Assembly (NCBI RefSeq): GCF_016654115.1
Contig: NZ_JAEQAZ010000016.1
Location: 1 to 64,000, forward strand
Source of the DNA: Streptomyces sp. MBT53
GTDB lineage: Bacteria > Actinomycetota > Actinomycetes > Streptomycetales > Streptomycetaceae
Length of the DNA stretch: 64,000 nucleotides
Direction of reading: 5' to 3'
Under the pieces are notes generated by a model. The model worked only from the letters and a program-made list of their open reading frames with translations. It ran no database searches and was not told the DNA's origin. Shown here in pieces: positions 56,944-64,000 of the stretch. The position numbers and the translations under genes were made by a program. Every line of letters begins with the position of its first letter. Position 1 is the stretch's first letter.

Positions 56944-58343
56944 CGCACACCCCCGTCGACCCGCACCGTGTCCCGCTCCACCGCGGCGCCCCGCCGCACC
57001 ATCCGTACCGCCAGCGCGTGCTTGCACGGCCCGCGCCCGCCCCGGTACTTCGCCCACCACACACAGCTGCAACTCAGCACCCCCGCCTCGTCCCGCACCC
57101 GGTGCACATGACCGTCCTCGGCGGTCACCGTGCCGATCGCGCCCTCCAGCCGCACCGCGCCCGCGGCCACCAGCGCGAGAGCCGAGCGCAGCCGCGGGTT
57201 GTGACGCTCCACGCGCTGTGCGTCGTACGGCAGTTCACGGTGGAAGTAGGCCGCCTCCGCCGTGTCGTACCCGACGCGCCCGGAAGTGCCCAGGCGGATC
57301 AGCGCGGCGCGGACCCGCTCGGGGGTGAGCCCCGAGGAGGCGGCCAGGTCGGCGACGTCGATACGGGGCTCCCAGGCCAGCAGCACGGCGATCAACTCGG
57401 CGTCCTCTCCGGCCTCGTCGGTCGCGAGCGCGTCCAGGACGCCGCCCTCGCCGGAGAAGCCGCGCGACGCGTCCGGCGACAGCGTGAGGGTCAGCCGCAT
57501 CCCCGGCAGGACGGCTTCCCACGCACTGGCGGTGGCGGGGGCGCCGACGACGGAGGGGCCGTAGATCCGCAGGGCCGTCGCGTGGCGCAGGACCCGCTGG
57601 AGGGCCATCAGCCGCTCCGGGCCCGGCAGGCACACCGCGCCCGGGACGGGGCGGGTGGTGGGGCGCAGGCCGCGGCCCGCCGGTACGACCCAGCGGGGGC
57701 CGCTCGTGGTGCCGCGCGCGCCGGCCTTCGGGAGCGAGCGCAGGAACCGGACCGCCTCCGCCGCGGGCAGTTCGGCCCGCAGGTCGAAGCCTGCCGCTAT
57801 CACCTGGGCCTCCGCGAAGCCGCGCAGCCACCGGTCCGGGAGCGGCACCTTCTTCTCGAGCACCGGGCCGTCCAGCGTGGTCACGGTCAACTCCTCGGGG
57901 CCGACCCGCAGATGGAGCGGATCGTCCGAGCCGATCCGGGACAGGGCCTCGCGCAGGGGGTTGTTGACGTCGACGTTCGTCGTGCCGTGTCCGACCTCGC
58001 CGCCGTCGAGACCGGGGCCGAGGACGTCCAGTCGCGCGTACACCCCGCCGCAGCCGGAGAAGGACTCGAAGCGCAGCCGGTCACCGCCCGCCGTCACCAC
58101 CGGGTCGAGCGAGGCGGCCAGTTGGCGCTGGTAGTACCGCGCGCCCGCAACGTCGGCCACCGCGAGCAGCGCCGCCGAGGCCACCTGAGGCGAGGTCAGG
58201 AAGCCCGCGAAGAAGCGCGGATGGTCGGTGACACCCGAAGGAGTCGCGCCCTGTGAGGTCTCCAGCCCGAGGCGCCGTCCACCCTCCGACGACTCCAGCG
58301 CGGAGGGTCGGCGATAGGTCACGGCCTGCAAAGATCGCGTCAT
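56940..58343 (-). CDS. SWIM zinc-finger protein
   Basis: 467 residues starting MTRSLQAVTYRRPS. The C-terminal SWIM motif CSCVWWAKYRGGRGPCKHALA has the CxC...CxH metal ligands. The long N-terminal part shows a conserved family core (HPRFFAGFLTSPQVASAALLAVADVA; RFESFSGCGGVYARLDVL). Before SWIM lies a winged-helix-like segment (VADLAASSGLTPERVRAALIRLGTSGRVGYDTAEAAYFHRELP region). SWIM domains bind DNA or proteins. Similar SWIM and helical-repeat genes are found with MoxR ATPase and VWA genes (as in the yehLMPQ set); neither is adjacent here. Confidence 0.82.
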   Translation of the reverse strand: MTRSLQAVTYRRPSALESSEGGRRLGLETSQGATPSGVTDHPRFFAGFLTSPQVASAALLAVADVAGARYYQRQLAASLDPVVTAGGDRLRFESFSGCGGVYARLDVLGPGLDGGEVGHGTTNVDVNNPLREALSRIGSDDPLHLRVGPEELTVTTLDGPVLEKKVPLPDRWLRGFAEAQVIAAGFDLRAELPAAEAVRFLRSLPKAGARGTTSGPRWVVPAGRGLRPTTRPVPGAVCLPGPERLMALQRVLRHATALRIYGPSVVGAPATASAWEAVLPGMRLTLTLSPDASRGFSGEGGVLDALATDEAGEDAELIAVLLAWEPRIDVADLAASSGLTPERVRAALIRLGTSGRVGYDTAEAAYFHRELPYDAQRVERHNPRLRSALALVAAGAVRLEGAIGTVTAEDGHVHRVRDEAGVLSCSCVWWAKYRGGRGPCKHALAVRMVRRGAAVERDTVRVDGGVR

Positions 58344-58484
58344 GGAAAAACCGTAGAGGCCGCCACTGACAATCGCCCTGACCTGCGAAAACGCGAGTTT
58401 GGGCGCGGATGTTGGCACGCCGCGAAACGCACCGCGCACCGGGGGATGACGCCGGTGCGCGGTACAGGTCCGAGGGTAGTGGAG

Positions 58485-60068
58485 TTACTGGCCGACCCGT
58501 CCCGGCTGCAGGGTCTGCGTGAACAGCACGGTGCCGTCCGACTCGCGCAGACGCACCGTCAGTTCCCCGCTGTGGCCGTCGATGTCGACCTCGCCGAAGA
58601 ACTGGTAGCCCTCGGCCGGCGACACGTTCGCCACGGTCGGGGCCTTCACGAACACCCGCTCGGGGCCGAAGGTGTTGTCGAGGTCGTTGGCCGGGAAGGC
58701 GCCCGCGTTCAGCGGGCCGGAGACGAACTCCCAGAACGGCTCGAAGTCGGTGAAAGCGGCCCGCGAGGGCTGGTAGTGCTGGGCGGAGGTGTGGTGCACG
58801 TCCGCTGTCAGCCACACGGTGCCGGTGATCCGCCGGTGCTTGATGTACCGCAGCAACTCGGCGATCTGCAGCTCACGGCCCAGCGGCGCGCCCGGGTCTC
58901 CCTGCGCGACCGCCTCGATGTTCGCCTTGCCCTCGGTGGCGTCGGGCACGACCAGGCCGAGCGGCATGTCGGCGGCGATCACCTTCCACACCGCCCGCGA
59001 CCGCGACAACTCCTGCTTGAGCCAATCCAGTTGCTCACGGCCGAGGATGCCCTGCGGGTCCACGGTCTGGTTGTCGGGTGAGTTGGCGTTGCGGTAGGTC
59101 CGCATGTCCAGGACGAACACGTCGAGCAGCGGACCGTGCCGCATCACACGCTGCACCCGGCCCTCCTTCGCGCCCGGCCGCAGAGTCGAGACCGGGAAGT
59201 ACTCGCTGAACGCGCGCCGGGCGCGCACCGCCAGGGTGTCGACGCTCTTCTCCGTGTAGCGGGTGTCGGTGGCGGCGATCACCTCGCCCGGGTACCAGTT
59301 GTTGCGGACCTCGTGGTCGTCCCACTGGATGATCGACGGGACCTGGGCGTTGAACCGTTTGAGGTTCTCGTCGAGCAGGTTGTAGCGGAAGTTGCCGCGG
59401 AACTCGGCCAGGGTCTCGGCGACCTTGGACTTCTCCTCCGTGGTGACGTTCCGGTACAGGCTGCCGTCGGGCAGGGCCTGGGTCGCCGTGATCGGACCGT
59501 CGGCGTAGATGTTGTCGCCGCTGCACACGAAGAAGTCCGGGTCCAGCTTGGCCATCGCGTCGTAGATGCGGTAGCCGCCGAGGTCCGGGTTGATGCCCCA
59601 GCCCTGGCCCGCCAGGTCACCGGACCACAGGAAGCGCACCCCGCGCCGCCCGGTCGGCACCGTACGGAACGTGCCGGTGACCGGCTCTCCGGTGCGGCGC
59701 GGGTCGTCGGGGTCGGCGAGCAGGACCCGGTAGTGGATCTGCTGCCCCGAGGGCAGTCCGCGCAGCCGGGTGGTGCCGGTGAAGTCGGTGCCCGGGCCGA
59801 GCAGCGGACCGTGCCAGCGGTGCGGGTTGCGGAACGACTCGGTGGCCGAGGTCTCCACGATCATCCGGGCCGGACGGTCCGAACGCACCCACACCAGACC
59901 GGAGTCGGAGGTCACGTCCCCCGCCTGCACACCCCAGCCCGCCTTCGGACGTCCGGACAGGGCGAAGGCCGGCGCGGCGCCGAGGGCGGCGGGCACGGTC
60001 AGGGCCGCCGACGCGGCCAGGGTGCCGCGCAGGACGCTGCGGCGGGCGGGGAACGGACGATGCGACAT
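58485..60068 (-). CDS. phoD: PhoD-family alkaline phosphatase/phosphodiesterase
   Basis: 527 residues. A Tat signal with twin Arg (ARRSVLRGTLAASAALTVPAALGA region) exports the folded enzyme. The N-terminal PhoD domain (GWGVQAGDVTSDSGLVWVRSD) and the metallophosphatase motifs follow: FLWSGDLAGQG, FFVCSGDNIYADG, IQWDDHEVRNNW, TADVHHTSAQHY. PhoD uses Ca and Fe to release phosphate from mono- and diesters outside the cell. A two-repeat PHO box at 60136-60157 indicates induction by PhoP under phosphate limitation. Confidence 0.94.
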   Translation of the reverse strand: MSHRPFPARRSVLRGTLAASAALTVPAALGAAPAFALSGRPKAGWGVQAGDVTSDSGLVWVRSDRPARMIVETSATESFRNPHRWHGPLLGPGTDFTGTTRLRGLPSGQQIHYRVLLADPDDPRRTGEPVTGTFRTVPTGRRGVRFLWSGDLAGQGWGINPDLGGYRIYDAMAKLDPDFFVCSGDNIYADGPITATQALPDGSLYRNVTTEEKSKVAETLAEFRGNFRYNLLDENLKRFNAQVPSIIQWDDHEVRNNWYPGEVIAATDTRYTEKSVDTLAVRARRAFSEYFPVSTLRPGAKEGRVQRVMRHGPLLDVFVLDMRTYRNANSPDNQTVDPQGILGREQLDWLKQELSRSRAVWKVIAADMPLGLVVPDATEGKANIEAVAQGDPGAPLGRELQIAELLRYIKHRRITGTVWLTADVHHTSAQHYQPSRAAFTDFEPFWEFVSGPLNAGAFPANDLDNTFGPERVFVKAPTVANVSPAEGYQFFGEVDIDGHSGELTVRLRESDGTVLFTQTLQPGRVGQ

Positions 60069-60135
60069 GGGGTTGCGCCTCCACGGACGGGATGCGGTCA
60101 GGGTGCACCGTCACAACTACTGGTGCGCCGCAGCG

Positions 60136-60157
60136 CGCACGGAAACCACGGGTGAAC
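60136..60157 (-). promoter_or_regulatory. PHO box (PhoP direct repeats) of phoD
   Basis: On the minus strand GTTCACCCGTG (60157-60147) is followed at once by GTTTCCGTGCG (60146-60136): two adjoining 11-mers matching the Streptomyces PhoP repeat GTTCACCnnnn. It is 68 bp upstream of phoD and downstream of the MocR stop. Confidence 0.78.
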
Positions 60158-60173
60158 AACGGAACGCGTGACA

Positions 60174-61631
60174 TCAGAGGCCGTCCGGTGGCCGGGTGTC
60201 GGCCATCAGACGTACACCCGCGCGGATCCGCCCCGGTGACAGATGCGCGTACCCGAGGACCAGCCGTACGACCGCGTCGCCCGCACGCGCGTGCGCGTAG
60301 GCGGTGAGCGGGCGCACCGCGACACCGGCGGAGGCCGCCCGCTCCAGGAAGTCGTCCTGGGGGCCGTACTTCTCCGGGAGTTCGGCGATGACGTGCAACC
60401 CCGCTGCGATCCCGGTGACCGCGGCTCCGGGGAAATGCTCCTCCAGGGCGGCGACCAGGGTGTCACGCCGCTGGCGGTAGGCCCGCTGGCAGCGGCGCAA
60501 CTGCCGGTCGTAGTCGCCGCGTTCCAGGAAGCGGGCGAACAGCGCCTGGTCGAGGGTCGGGTGGCCGAGATCCATGGTCCGCTTACGCTCCACGACCTCG
60601 TCCGCCAGGGACTCGGGCACCAGCAGCCAGCCGAGCCGCAGCCCCGGGGCGAGCGATTTGCTGACCGAGCCCGCGTAGGCGACATGCTCAGGGTCGAGGC
60701 CCTGGAGGGCGCCCACGGGGGCGCGGTCGTAGCGGAAGTCGCCGTCGTAGTCGTCCTCGAAGACCAGGCCGTCCACCGACCGTGCCCAGTCGAGGAGTTG
60801 GGCCCGTCGCCGCGCGGAGTAGGCGATGCCCGTGGGGAACTGGTGGGCGGGCGTCGCCACCACGGCCCGCACGCCGGACGTCCGCAGCGGCCCGATGGCC
60901 AGGCCCTCGTCGTCCATGGGCAGCGGTACGGCGGCGACGCCCGCCGACGCGTACAGGGCGTCGTGCTGGGGGCTGCCGGGGTCCTCGACGCCGACGGTGC
61001 GCATCCCGCGCGCGTGGAGCACGAATCCGAGCAGCGCCGTCGCCTGTGCCACTCCGGAGACCACGATCAGCCGCTCCGGATCGGCGACCACACCCCTGCG
61101 GCGCGCCAGCAGTTCCGCGAGCGCGGTACGCAACCGGGGCAGCCCGCGCGGATCGGGATACCCGAGCAGGTCGTGCGGCGACTCCGCCAGCACACCGCGC
61201 TGCGCGGCGGCCCAGGCGGCACGCGGGAACAGCGACAGGTCGGGTGTGCCGGGTACGAAGTCGACGCGGGCGCCGGGGGAGCGCGGTGCGAGGTCACGCG
61301 CGCGTGGCCGTGCCGCCCGCACGGCGCCGCCCACCCAGGTGCCCGCACCCCGGCCACTGCGCAGATACCCCTCCGCCGTCAACTGCTCGTACGCCTCCGT
61401 GACCAGGCCCCGCGACACCCCGAGGTCGGCCGCCAGGTCCCGGCTCGACGGCAAGCGCGTGCCCGGCGCCAGCCGCCCCGAGCGCACCGCCTCGCGCAAC
61501 GCGGCCTGAAGCGAACGGCCACGCGTGCGTGCCGGTGCCGAGACGGCTGGCAGCAGCAACTCCCACGCGGCTGAACCCGTCAGGCCCTCCGGATCGGCCG
61601 GCCCCTCCGGATTGGTCCGCGATGACGTCAT
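60174..61631 (-). CDS. MocR-type regulator (GntR HTH fused to aminotransferase-like domain)
   Basis: 485 residues. N-terminal GntR winged helix (SLQAALREAVRSGRLAPGTRLPSSRDLAADLGVSRGLVTEAYEQL region) and a fold-type I aminotransferase domain (120-480) with VVATPAHQFPTG, EDDYDGDFRYD and the PLP lysine SVSKSLAPGLRLG. It probably senses PLP or an amino-acid adduct. It is divergent from the EamA gene (47-bp gap), whose -35 region carries AAGTGGACC and GGACC repeats, typical MocR targets. Its start codon lies in the palindrome ATGACGTCAT (61622-61631). Confidence 0.93.
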   Translation of the reverse strand: MTSSRTNPEGPADPEGLTGSAAWELLLPAVSAPARTRGRSLQAALREAVRSGRLAPGTRLPSSRDLAADLGVSRGLVTEAYEQLTAEGYLRSGRGAGTWVGGAVRAARPRARDLAPRSPGARVDFVPGTPDLSLFPRAAWAAAQRGVLAESPHDLLGYPDPRGLPRLRTALAELLARRRGVVADPERLIVVSGVAQATALLGFVLHARGMRTVGVEDPGSPQHDALYASAGVAAVPLPMDDEGLAIGPLRTSGVRAVVATPAHQFPTGIAYSARRRAQLLDWARSVDGLVFEDDYDGDFRYDRAPVGALQGLDPEHVAYAGSVSKSLAPGLRLGWLLVPESLADEVVERKRTMDLGHPTLDQALFARFLERGDYDRQLRRCQRAYRQRRDTLVAALEEHFPGAAVTGIAAGLHVIAELPEKYGPQDDFLERAASAGVAVRPLTAYAHARAGDAVVRLVLGYAHLSPGRIRAGVRLMADTRPPDGL

Positions 61632-61633
61632 GG

Positions 61634-61655
61634 AAGTGGACCTTAAACCGGACCG
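61634..61655. promoter_or_regulatory. Candidate MocR operator
   Basis: AAGTGGACCTTAAACCGGACCG contains direct GGACC repeats (61638 and 61650) 12 bp apart. AAGTGGAC-type sites are known targets of PLP-dependent MocR/PdxR regulators. It overlaps the expected -35 of the EamA gene. Confidence 0.55.
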
Positions 61656-61665
61656 TCACGCTCCC

Positions 61666-61671
61666 TAGCGT
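61666..61671 (+). promoter_or_regulatory. -10 box (TAGCGT) for a leaderless transcript
   Basis: TAGCGT, 7 nt, ATG at 61679; no ribosome-binding sequence. Confidence 0.5.
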
Positions 61672-61678
61672 CGCCGCC

Positions 61679-62845
61679 ATGACCACGACCGCCGCCCGCG
61701 GCGCCCCGCTCGCCGCCTTCGCCTGCGTCCTCGTCGGCGCGTCCTTCACCGCCAACAGCGTCCTCGGCCACTACCCGTACGCGGGCGGCCAGTTCCTGCG
61801 CTACGGCCTCGCCTGCCTCCTGCTGCTCCCCTTCACCGGCAAGGACGCGACAGCCCGGCTGCGGGCGCTCACGCCACGTCAATGGGCCCGGCTCGCACTC
61901 ATCGCGGCCATCGGCATGGTCGGCTTCAACCTGGCCGTCATCGCCGCCGAACACAGCGCCGAACCGGCCGTCCCGGGCGTCTTCGTGGGCTGCGCACCCG
62001 TGGTCGTCGCGACCCTCGTCCCACTCCTGGAGGGACGCCGTCCGCGCAGGATCGTGCTCTACGGGGCGTCGCTCGTCGCCGTCGGCGCGTTCACCGTCCA
62101 GGGGTGGGGACGTACGGACGCCGCCGGAATCGCCTTCTCCGGGTGCGCACTTGCGGGAGAGGTGGGCTTCGCGGTGCTCGCGGTGCCCGTGGTGCGCCCC
62201 CTGGGACCACGGTTGTTGTCGGCCACGGTGTGCGGTGCGGCCGCGATCGAGGCGGCTACGGCAGGGCTGTTCCTCGACGGGAGCGCATGGCTGCGGCGCC
62301 CCGGCGCCACCGAGGCCGCCGCGCTGCTGTGGCAGGCGGCGGTCGTCACGGTCGTCGGTTTCGTGTGCTGGTACATGGGCCTGCAGCGGATCGGCGCGGA
62401 GCGCGCCACGCTCTTCTCCGGCCTCATCCCGGTCGCGGCGGCCGGAACCGCGCCGCTCGTCGGAACGGGCGCCTACGGGGCCGCCCAGGCCGTCGGCAGC
62501 GCCCTCGTCGGCGCCGGAGTGGCCCTGGGATCAGGTGCGTGGACGCGGTTCCCGCGCCGGTCAGCGGCTGCCGTCGAGGATGACGCGCGCGACCAGCGCC
62601 GGGTCGTCGCTCATCGGGCAGTGCCCGCAGCCGGGCAGCCGTACGAGCCGCGCCCGGGGGATCAGGTGCTTGGCCCGGACGCCCTGGCGGCGCAGCAGCA
62701 GCCGGTCCTGGGTGCCCCAGGCCACGGTGACCGGCAGGCCGGGGAGGTCGTCGGTGAACTGGACGGTCGTACCGGCCCGGAGGGTGTCGTCGAACCCGGG
62801 GGCGTTGACCAGCGCGAGCGTCTCGGCGACCACGGCCTCGGGTGA
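61679..62845 (+). CDS. EamA/DMT-family transporter with long antisense-overlapping C terminus
   Basis: 388 residues as read, but family members are about 300. About ten helices are visible up to QAVGSALVGAGVALGSGAW (near residue 290). Thereafter the frame runs a further 88 or so polar residues (DDARDQRRVVAHRAVPAAGQ...) on the strand opposite the convergent hydrolase, overlapping it by 285 bp. A shift of frame near 62550 would end the protein at 62583, so the extension may be a frameshift effect. Substrate presumably an amino acid or metabolite, controlled by the divergent MocR. Confidence 0.82.
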   Translation: MTTTAARGAPLAAFACVLVGASFTANSVLGHYPYAGGQFLRYGLACLLLLPFTGKDATARLRALTPRQWARLALIAAIGMVGFNLAVIAAEHSAEPAVPGVFVGCAPVVVATLVPLLEGRRPRRIVLYGASLVAVGAFTVQGWGRTDAAGIAFSGCALAGEVGFAVLAVPVVRPLGPRLLSATVCGAAAIEAATAGLFLDGSAWLRRPGATEAAALLWQAAVVTVVGFVCWYMGLQRIGAERATLFSGLIPVAAAGTAPLVGTGAYGAAQAVGSALVGAGVALGSGAWTRFPRRSAAAVEDDARDQRRVVAHRAVPAAGQPYEPRPGDQVLGPDALAAQQQPVLGAPGHGDRQAGEVVGELDGRTGPEGVVEPGGVDQRERLGDHGLG

Positions 62846-63391
62846 ACGGCGGCCGGGGCGGGCGTAGATGGTGCTCGTCAGGGCGGTGCGGCCGGCCACC
62901 GTGCGCGACAGCCGCTCGACCATGGGGAGCGGCATCCGCCGGGCGATCTGCCGCATGGTGAGCAACACCCCGAAGGCGTAGCGGCGCTCGGCCTCGGACC
63001 AGAACCCGGCCGGCGAGAGGGCGGTGACGGACCGTACGACCTTCTCGCGGCCCAGCTCCAGGGCCAGGAGACCGCCGAGCGAGTTGCCCGCGATGTGCGG
63101 ACGGTCGAGCCCCAGTGCCTCGCAGAACGCGCTGAAGACGGCGGCCGTCGTGGACAGGTCGTACGCCAGCCCCTCGGGCAGCGCGGGGGAGGCACCGAAC
63201 CCGGGGAGGTCCACGGCGATCACGTCCCGCTCGGTCGCCAGGATGTCCACCACCGGGTCCCAGGCCTGCCGGTGATGACCGATGCCGTGCAACAGGAGCA
63301 GCGGCTCACCGCTGCCCACGCGCGCGTACGACAGGGTCACGGTCCGCGGGCCGTGCGGAGAGGGGACCGGGAAGGAGACGGTGGCGGACAT
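62561..63391 (-). CDS. Alpha/beta hydrolase
   Basis: 276 residues starting MSATVSFPVPSPHG, with AGGAG 9 nt before the ATG. Oxyanion strand LLLLHGIGHHRQAWDP, then VDLPGFGASP, the nucleophile elbow AGNSLGGLLALELG (Ser), and the His in PGCGHCPMSDDP. It is a cytosolic esterase/lipase- or C-C hydrolase-like enzyme of unknown substrate. A GCTACCGACCGGTAGC dyad lies 69 bp upstream. Confidence 0.88.
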   Translation of the reverse strand: MSATVSFPVPSPHGPRTVTLSYARVGSGEPLLLLHGIGHHRQAWDPVVDILATERDVIAVDLPGFGASPALPEGLAYDLSTTAAVFSAFCEALGLDRPHIAGNSLGGLLALELGREKVVRSVTALSPAGFWSEAERRYAFGVLLTMRQIARRMPLPMVERLSRTVAGRTALTSTIYARPGRRSPEAVVAETLALVNAPGFDDTLRAGTTVQFTDDLPGLPVTVAWGTQDRLLLRRQGVRAKHLIPRARLVRLPGCGHCPMSDDPALVARVILDGSR

Positions 63392-63459
63392 GGGGATGCT
63401 CCTCGTCTGGACTCGCTGACAGACGCCGTACAGGCCGTGTAGACAGCTTGTCAGCAAAA

Positions 63460-63475
63460 GCTACCGACCGGTAGC
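63460..63475. promoter_or_regulatory. Perfect 16-bp palindrome upstream of the hydrolase
   Basis: GCTACCG-AC-CGGTAGC has perfect 7-bp arms; the ACCGACCGGT style suits TetR-family repressors. No TetR gene is in the window, so the regulator would act from elsewhere. Confidence 0.6.
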
Positions 63476-63501
63476 CCCCATTGCCAGGGACCTCGTGGAC
63501 C

Positions 63502-64000
63502 TCAACGCGCGCTGCGCACCTCAAGGTTGAACTCGCCGTGTCCGAGGGTCCGGAACAGGTTCACCCACAGCGGCAGCATCATCTCCACGGCGCGCGCCGA
63601 CTCGATGCCGCCCAGGTCCAGCACCCGGTGCGCGGGCCAGCCGAACTCCCCGAGCAGGCCCGTCACCCGCGCCTTGGCCTCCGCGTCCTCGCCGCACACG
63701 AACACCTGGTGCTCGCCCGGCACGAGCGAAGGGTCCACCATCACCTGGCAGTTGACCGTGTTGAGGGACTTCACCACACGCGCGTGCGGGAAGGCACGCT
63801 GGATCTGCTCACCCACACTGTCCGACTCCACCGGCGACAGCTTGAGCCGGCCGTCCTCGAACGCCAGGGGATTGGACACATCGAGGACGACCTTGCCGTC
63901 GAGATGCTCCGCCCCGGCCGCCTCCAGCGCGGCGAGCGCCACCCGGCCGCCCACCGCGTTCACGATCACCTCGCCCGCCGCGGCGGCCTCCGCGAACGTA
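63502..64000 (-). CDS. NADPH-dependent F420-reductase-like protein, 5' end beyond the window
   Basis: The frame is open to the right edge (TFAEAAAAGEVIVNAVGG...), so the first part is missing; 165 residues are visible. Segments KVVLDVSNPLAFEDGRLKL, DSVGEQIQRAFPHARVVKSLNTVNCQVMVDP and LGEFGWPAHRVLDLGGIESARAVEMMLPLWVNLF match F420-dependent NADP oxidoreductases and their NAD(P)-binding relatives. Cofactor use by this protein is not provable from the visible part, because the dinucleotide-binding GxGxxG lies off the window. Confidence 0.85.
   Translation of the reverse strand, partial: TFAEAAAAGEVIVNAVGGRVALAALEAAGAEHLDGKVVLDVSNPLAFEDGRLKLSPVESDSVGEQIQRAFPHARVVKSLNTVNCQVMVDPSLVPGEHQVFVCGEDAEAKARVTGLLGEFGWPAHRVLDLGGIESARAVEMMLPLWVNLFRTLGHGEFNLEVRSAR

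Noticed and set aside
54376..57111. A 911-codon plus-strand frame opposite the DUF6493 gene
   Set aside because: Arg/Pro/His-rich shadow without domains; the minus-strand pair is coupled by an ATGA overlap and has a SWIM motif.

Overview
The window is about 64 kb of high-GC DNA with strong third-position GC bias, GTG and TTG starts, very short intergenic gaps and families typical of Streptomyces (BTAD regulators, MocR, ACT-GNAT, DUF6493/SWIM, DedA, twin-arginine PhoD). It reads as chromosomal DNA of a Streptomyces or close relative. I see no rRNA, tRNA, insertion sequence, phage or CRISPR. Both edges cut genes: an NRPS at the left and an F420-reductase-like gene at the right.

Layout. 1-10.9 kb: end of a peptide-siderophore cluster. 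The 3' part of an NRPS (A-PCP-C-A-PCP-E) and an MbtH gene run rightward. They converge, across a strong hairpin, on a leftward transport operon of two half-ABC transporters and a siderophore-binding lipoprotein, with an iron box upstream. 11-18.1 kb: housekeeping and transport pairs (DedA, gamma-carbonic-anhydrase-like, hexapeptide acyltransferase, EamA exporter with divergent XRE-cupin regulator, YbaK-like, CDF metal exporter with divergent ArsR, PobA-like hydroxylase). 18.1-25.6 kb: amino-acid permease, CoA-binding protein, then a carbohydrate locus with a secreted GH110 beta-helix enzyme, a LacI regulator and a secreted alpha/alpha-barrel-like protein. 25.6-36 kb: BTAD regulator with divergent dehalogenase-like hydrolase and DUF190 protein, CysRS-like remnant with SixA, RmlD-like reductase with APC permease, YigZ, and a membrane Ser/Thr kinase with peptidoglycan-binding and ricin-type extracellular domains. 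36.5-43.1 kb: an oligopeptide ABC operon with a permease-ATPase fusion and a serine hydrolase. 43.2-47.5 kb: sbcD-sbcC. 47.5-54.2 kb: two Lrp regulators, a rhodanese, an orphan Imm21-like protein, a DUF885 peptidase, a trans-sulfuration PLP enzyme and an ACT-GNAT acetyltransferase, suggestive of sulfur amino-acid metabolism. 54.3-58.3 kb: coupled SWIM and DUF6493 genes. 58.5-64 kb: PhoD with a PHO box, MocR/EamA divergent pair, alpha/beta hydrolase, and the partial F420-type reductase.

How the genes work together. Recurrent logic is a regulator divergent from its target (XRE/EamA, ArsR/CDF, LacI/glycosidase, BTAD/hydrolase, Lrp/rhodanese, Lrp/PLP enzyme, MocR/EamA), with visible operator-like dyads in several gaps. 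At least six genes show a TAnnnT box 6-7 nt before the start codon, the pattern of leaderless transcripts. The least explained items are the complementary-degenerate ABC pair, the SWIM-DUF6493 pair without visible MoxR/VWA partners, the orphan Imm21 protein, and an interspersed repeat that supplies the C-terminal tail of the PLP enzyme.
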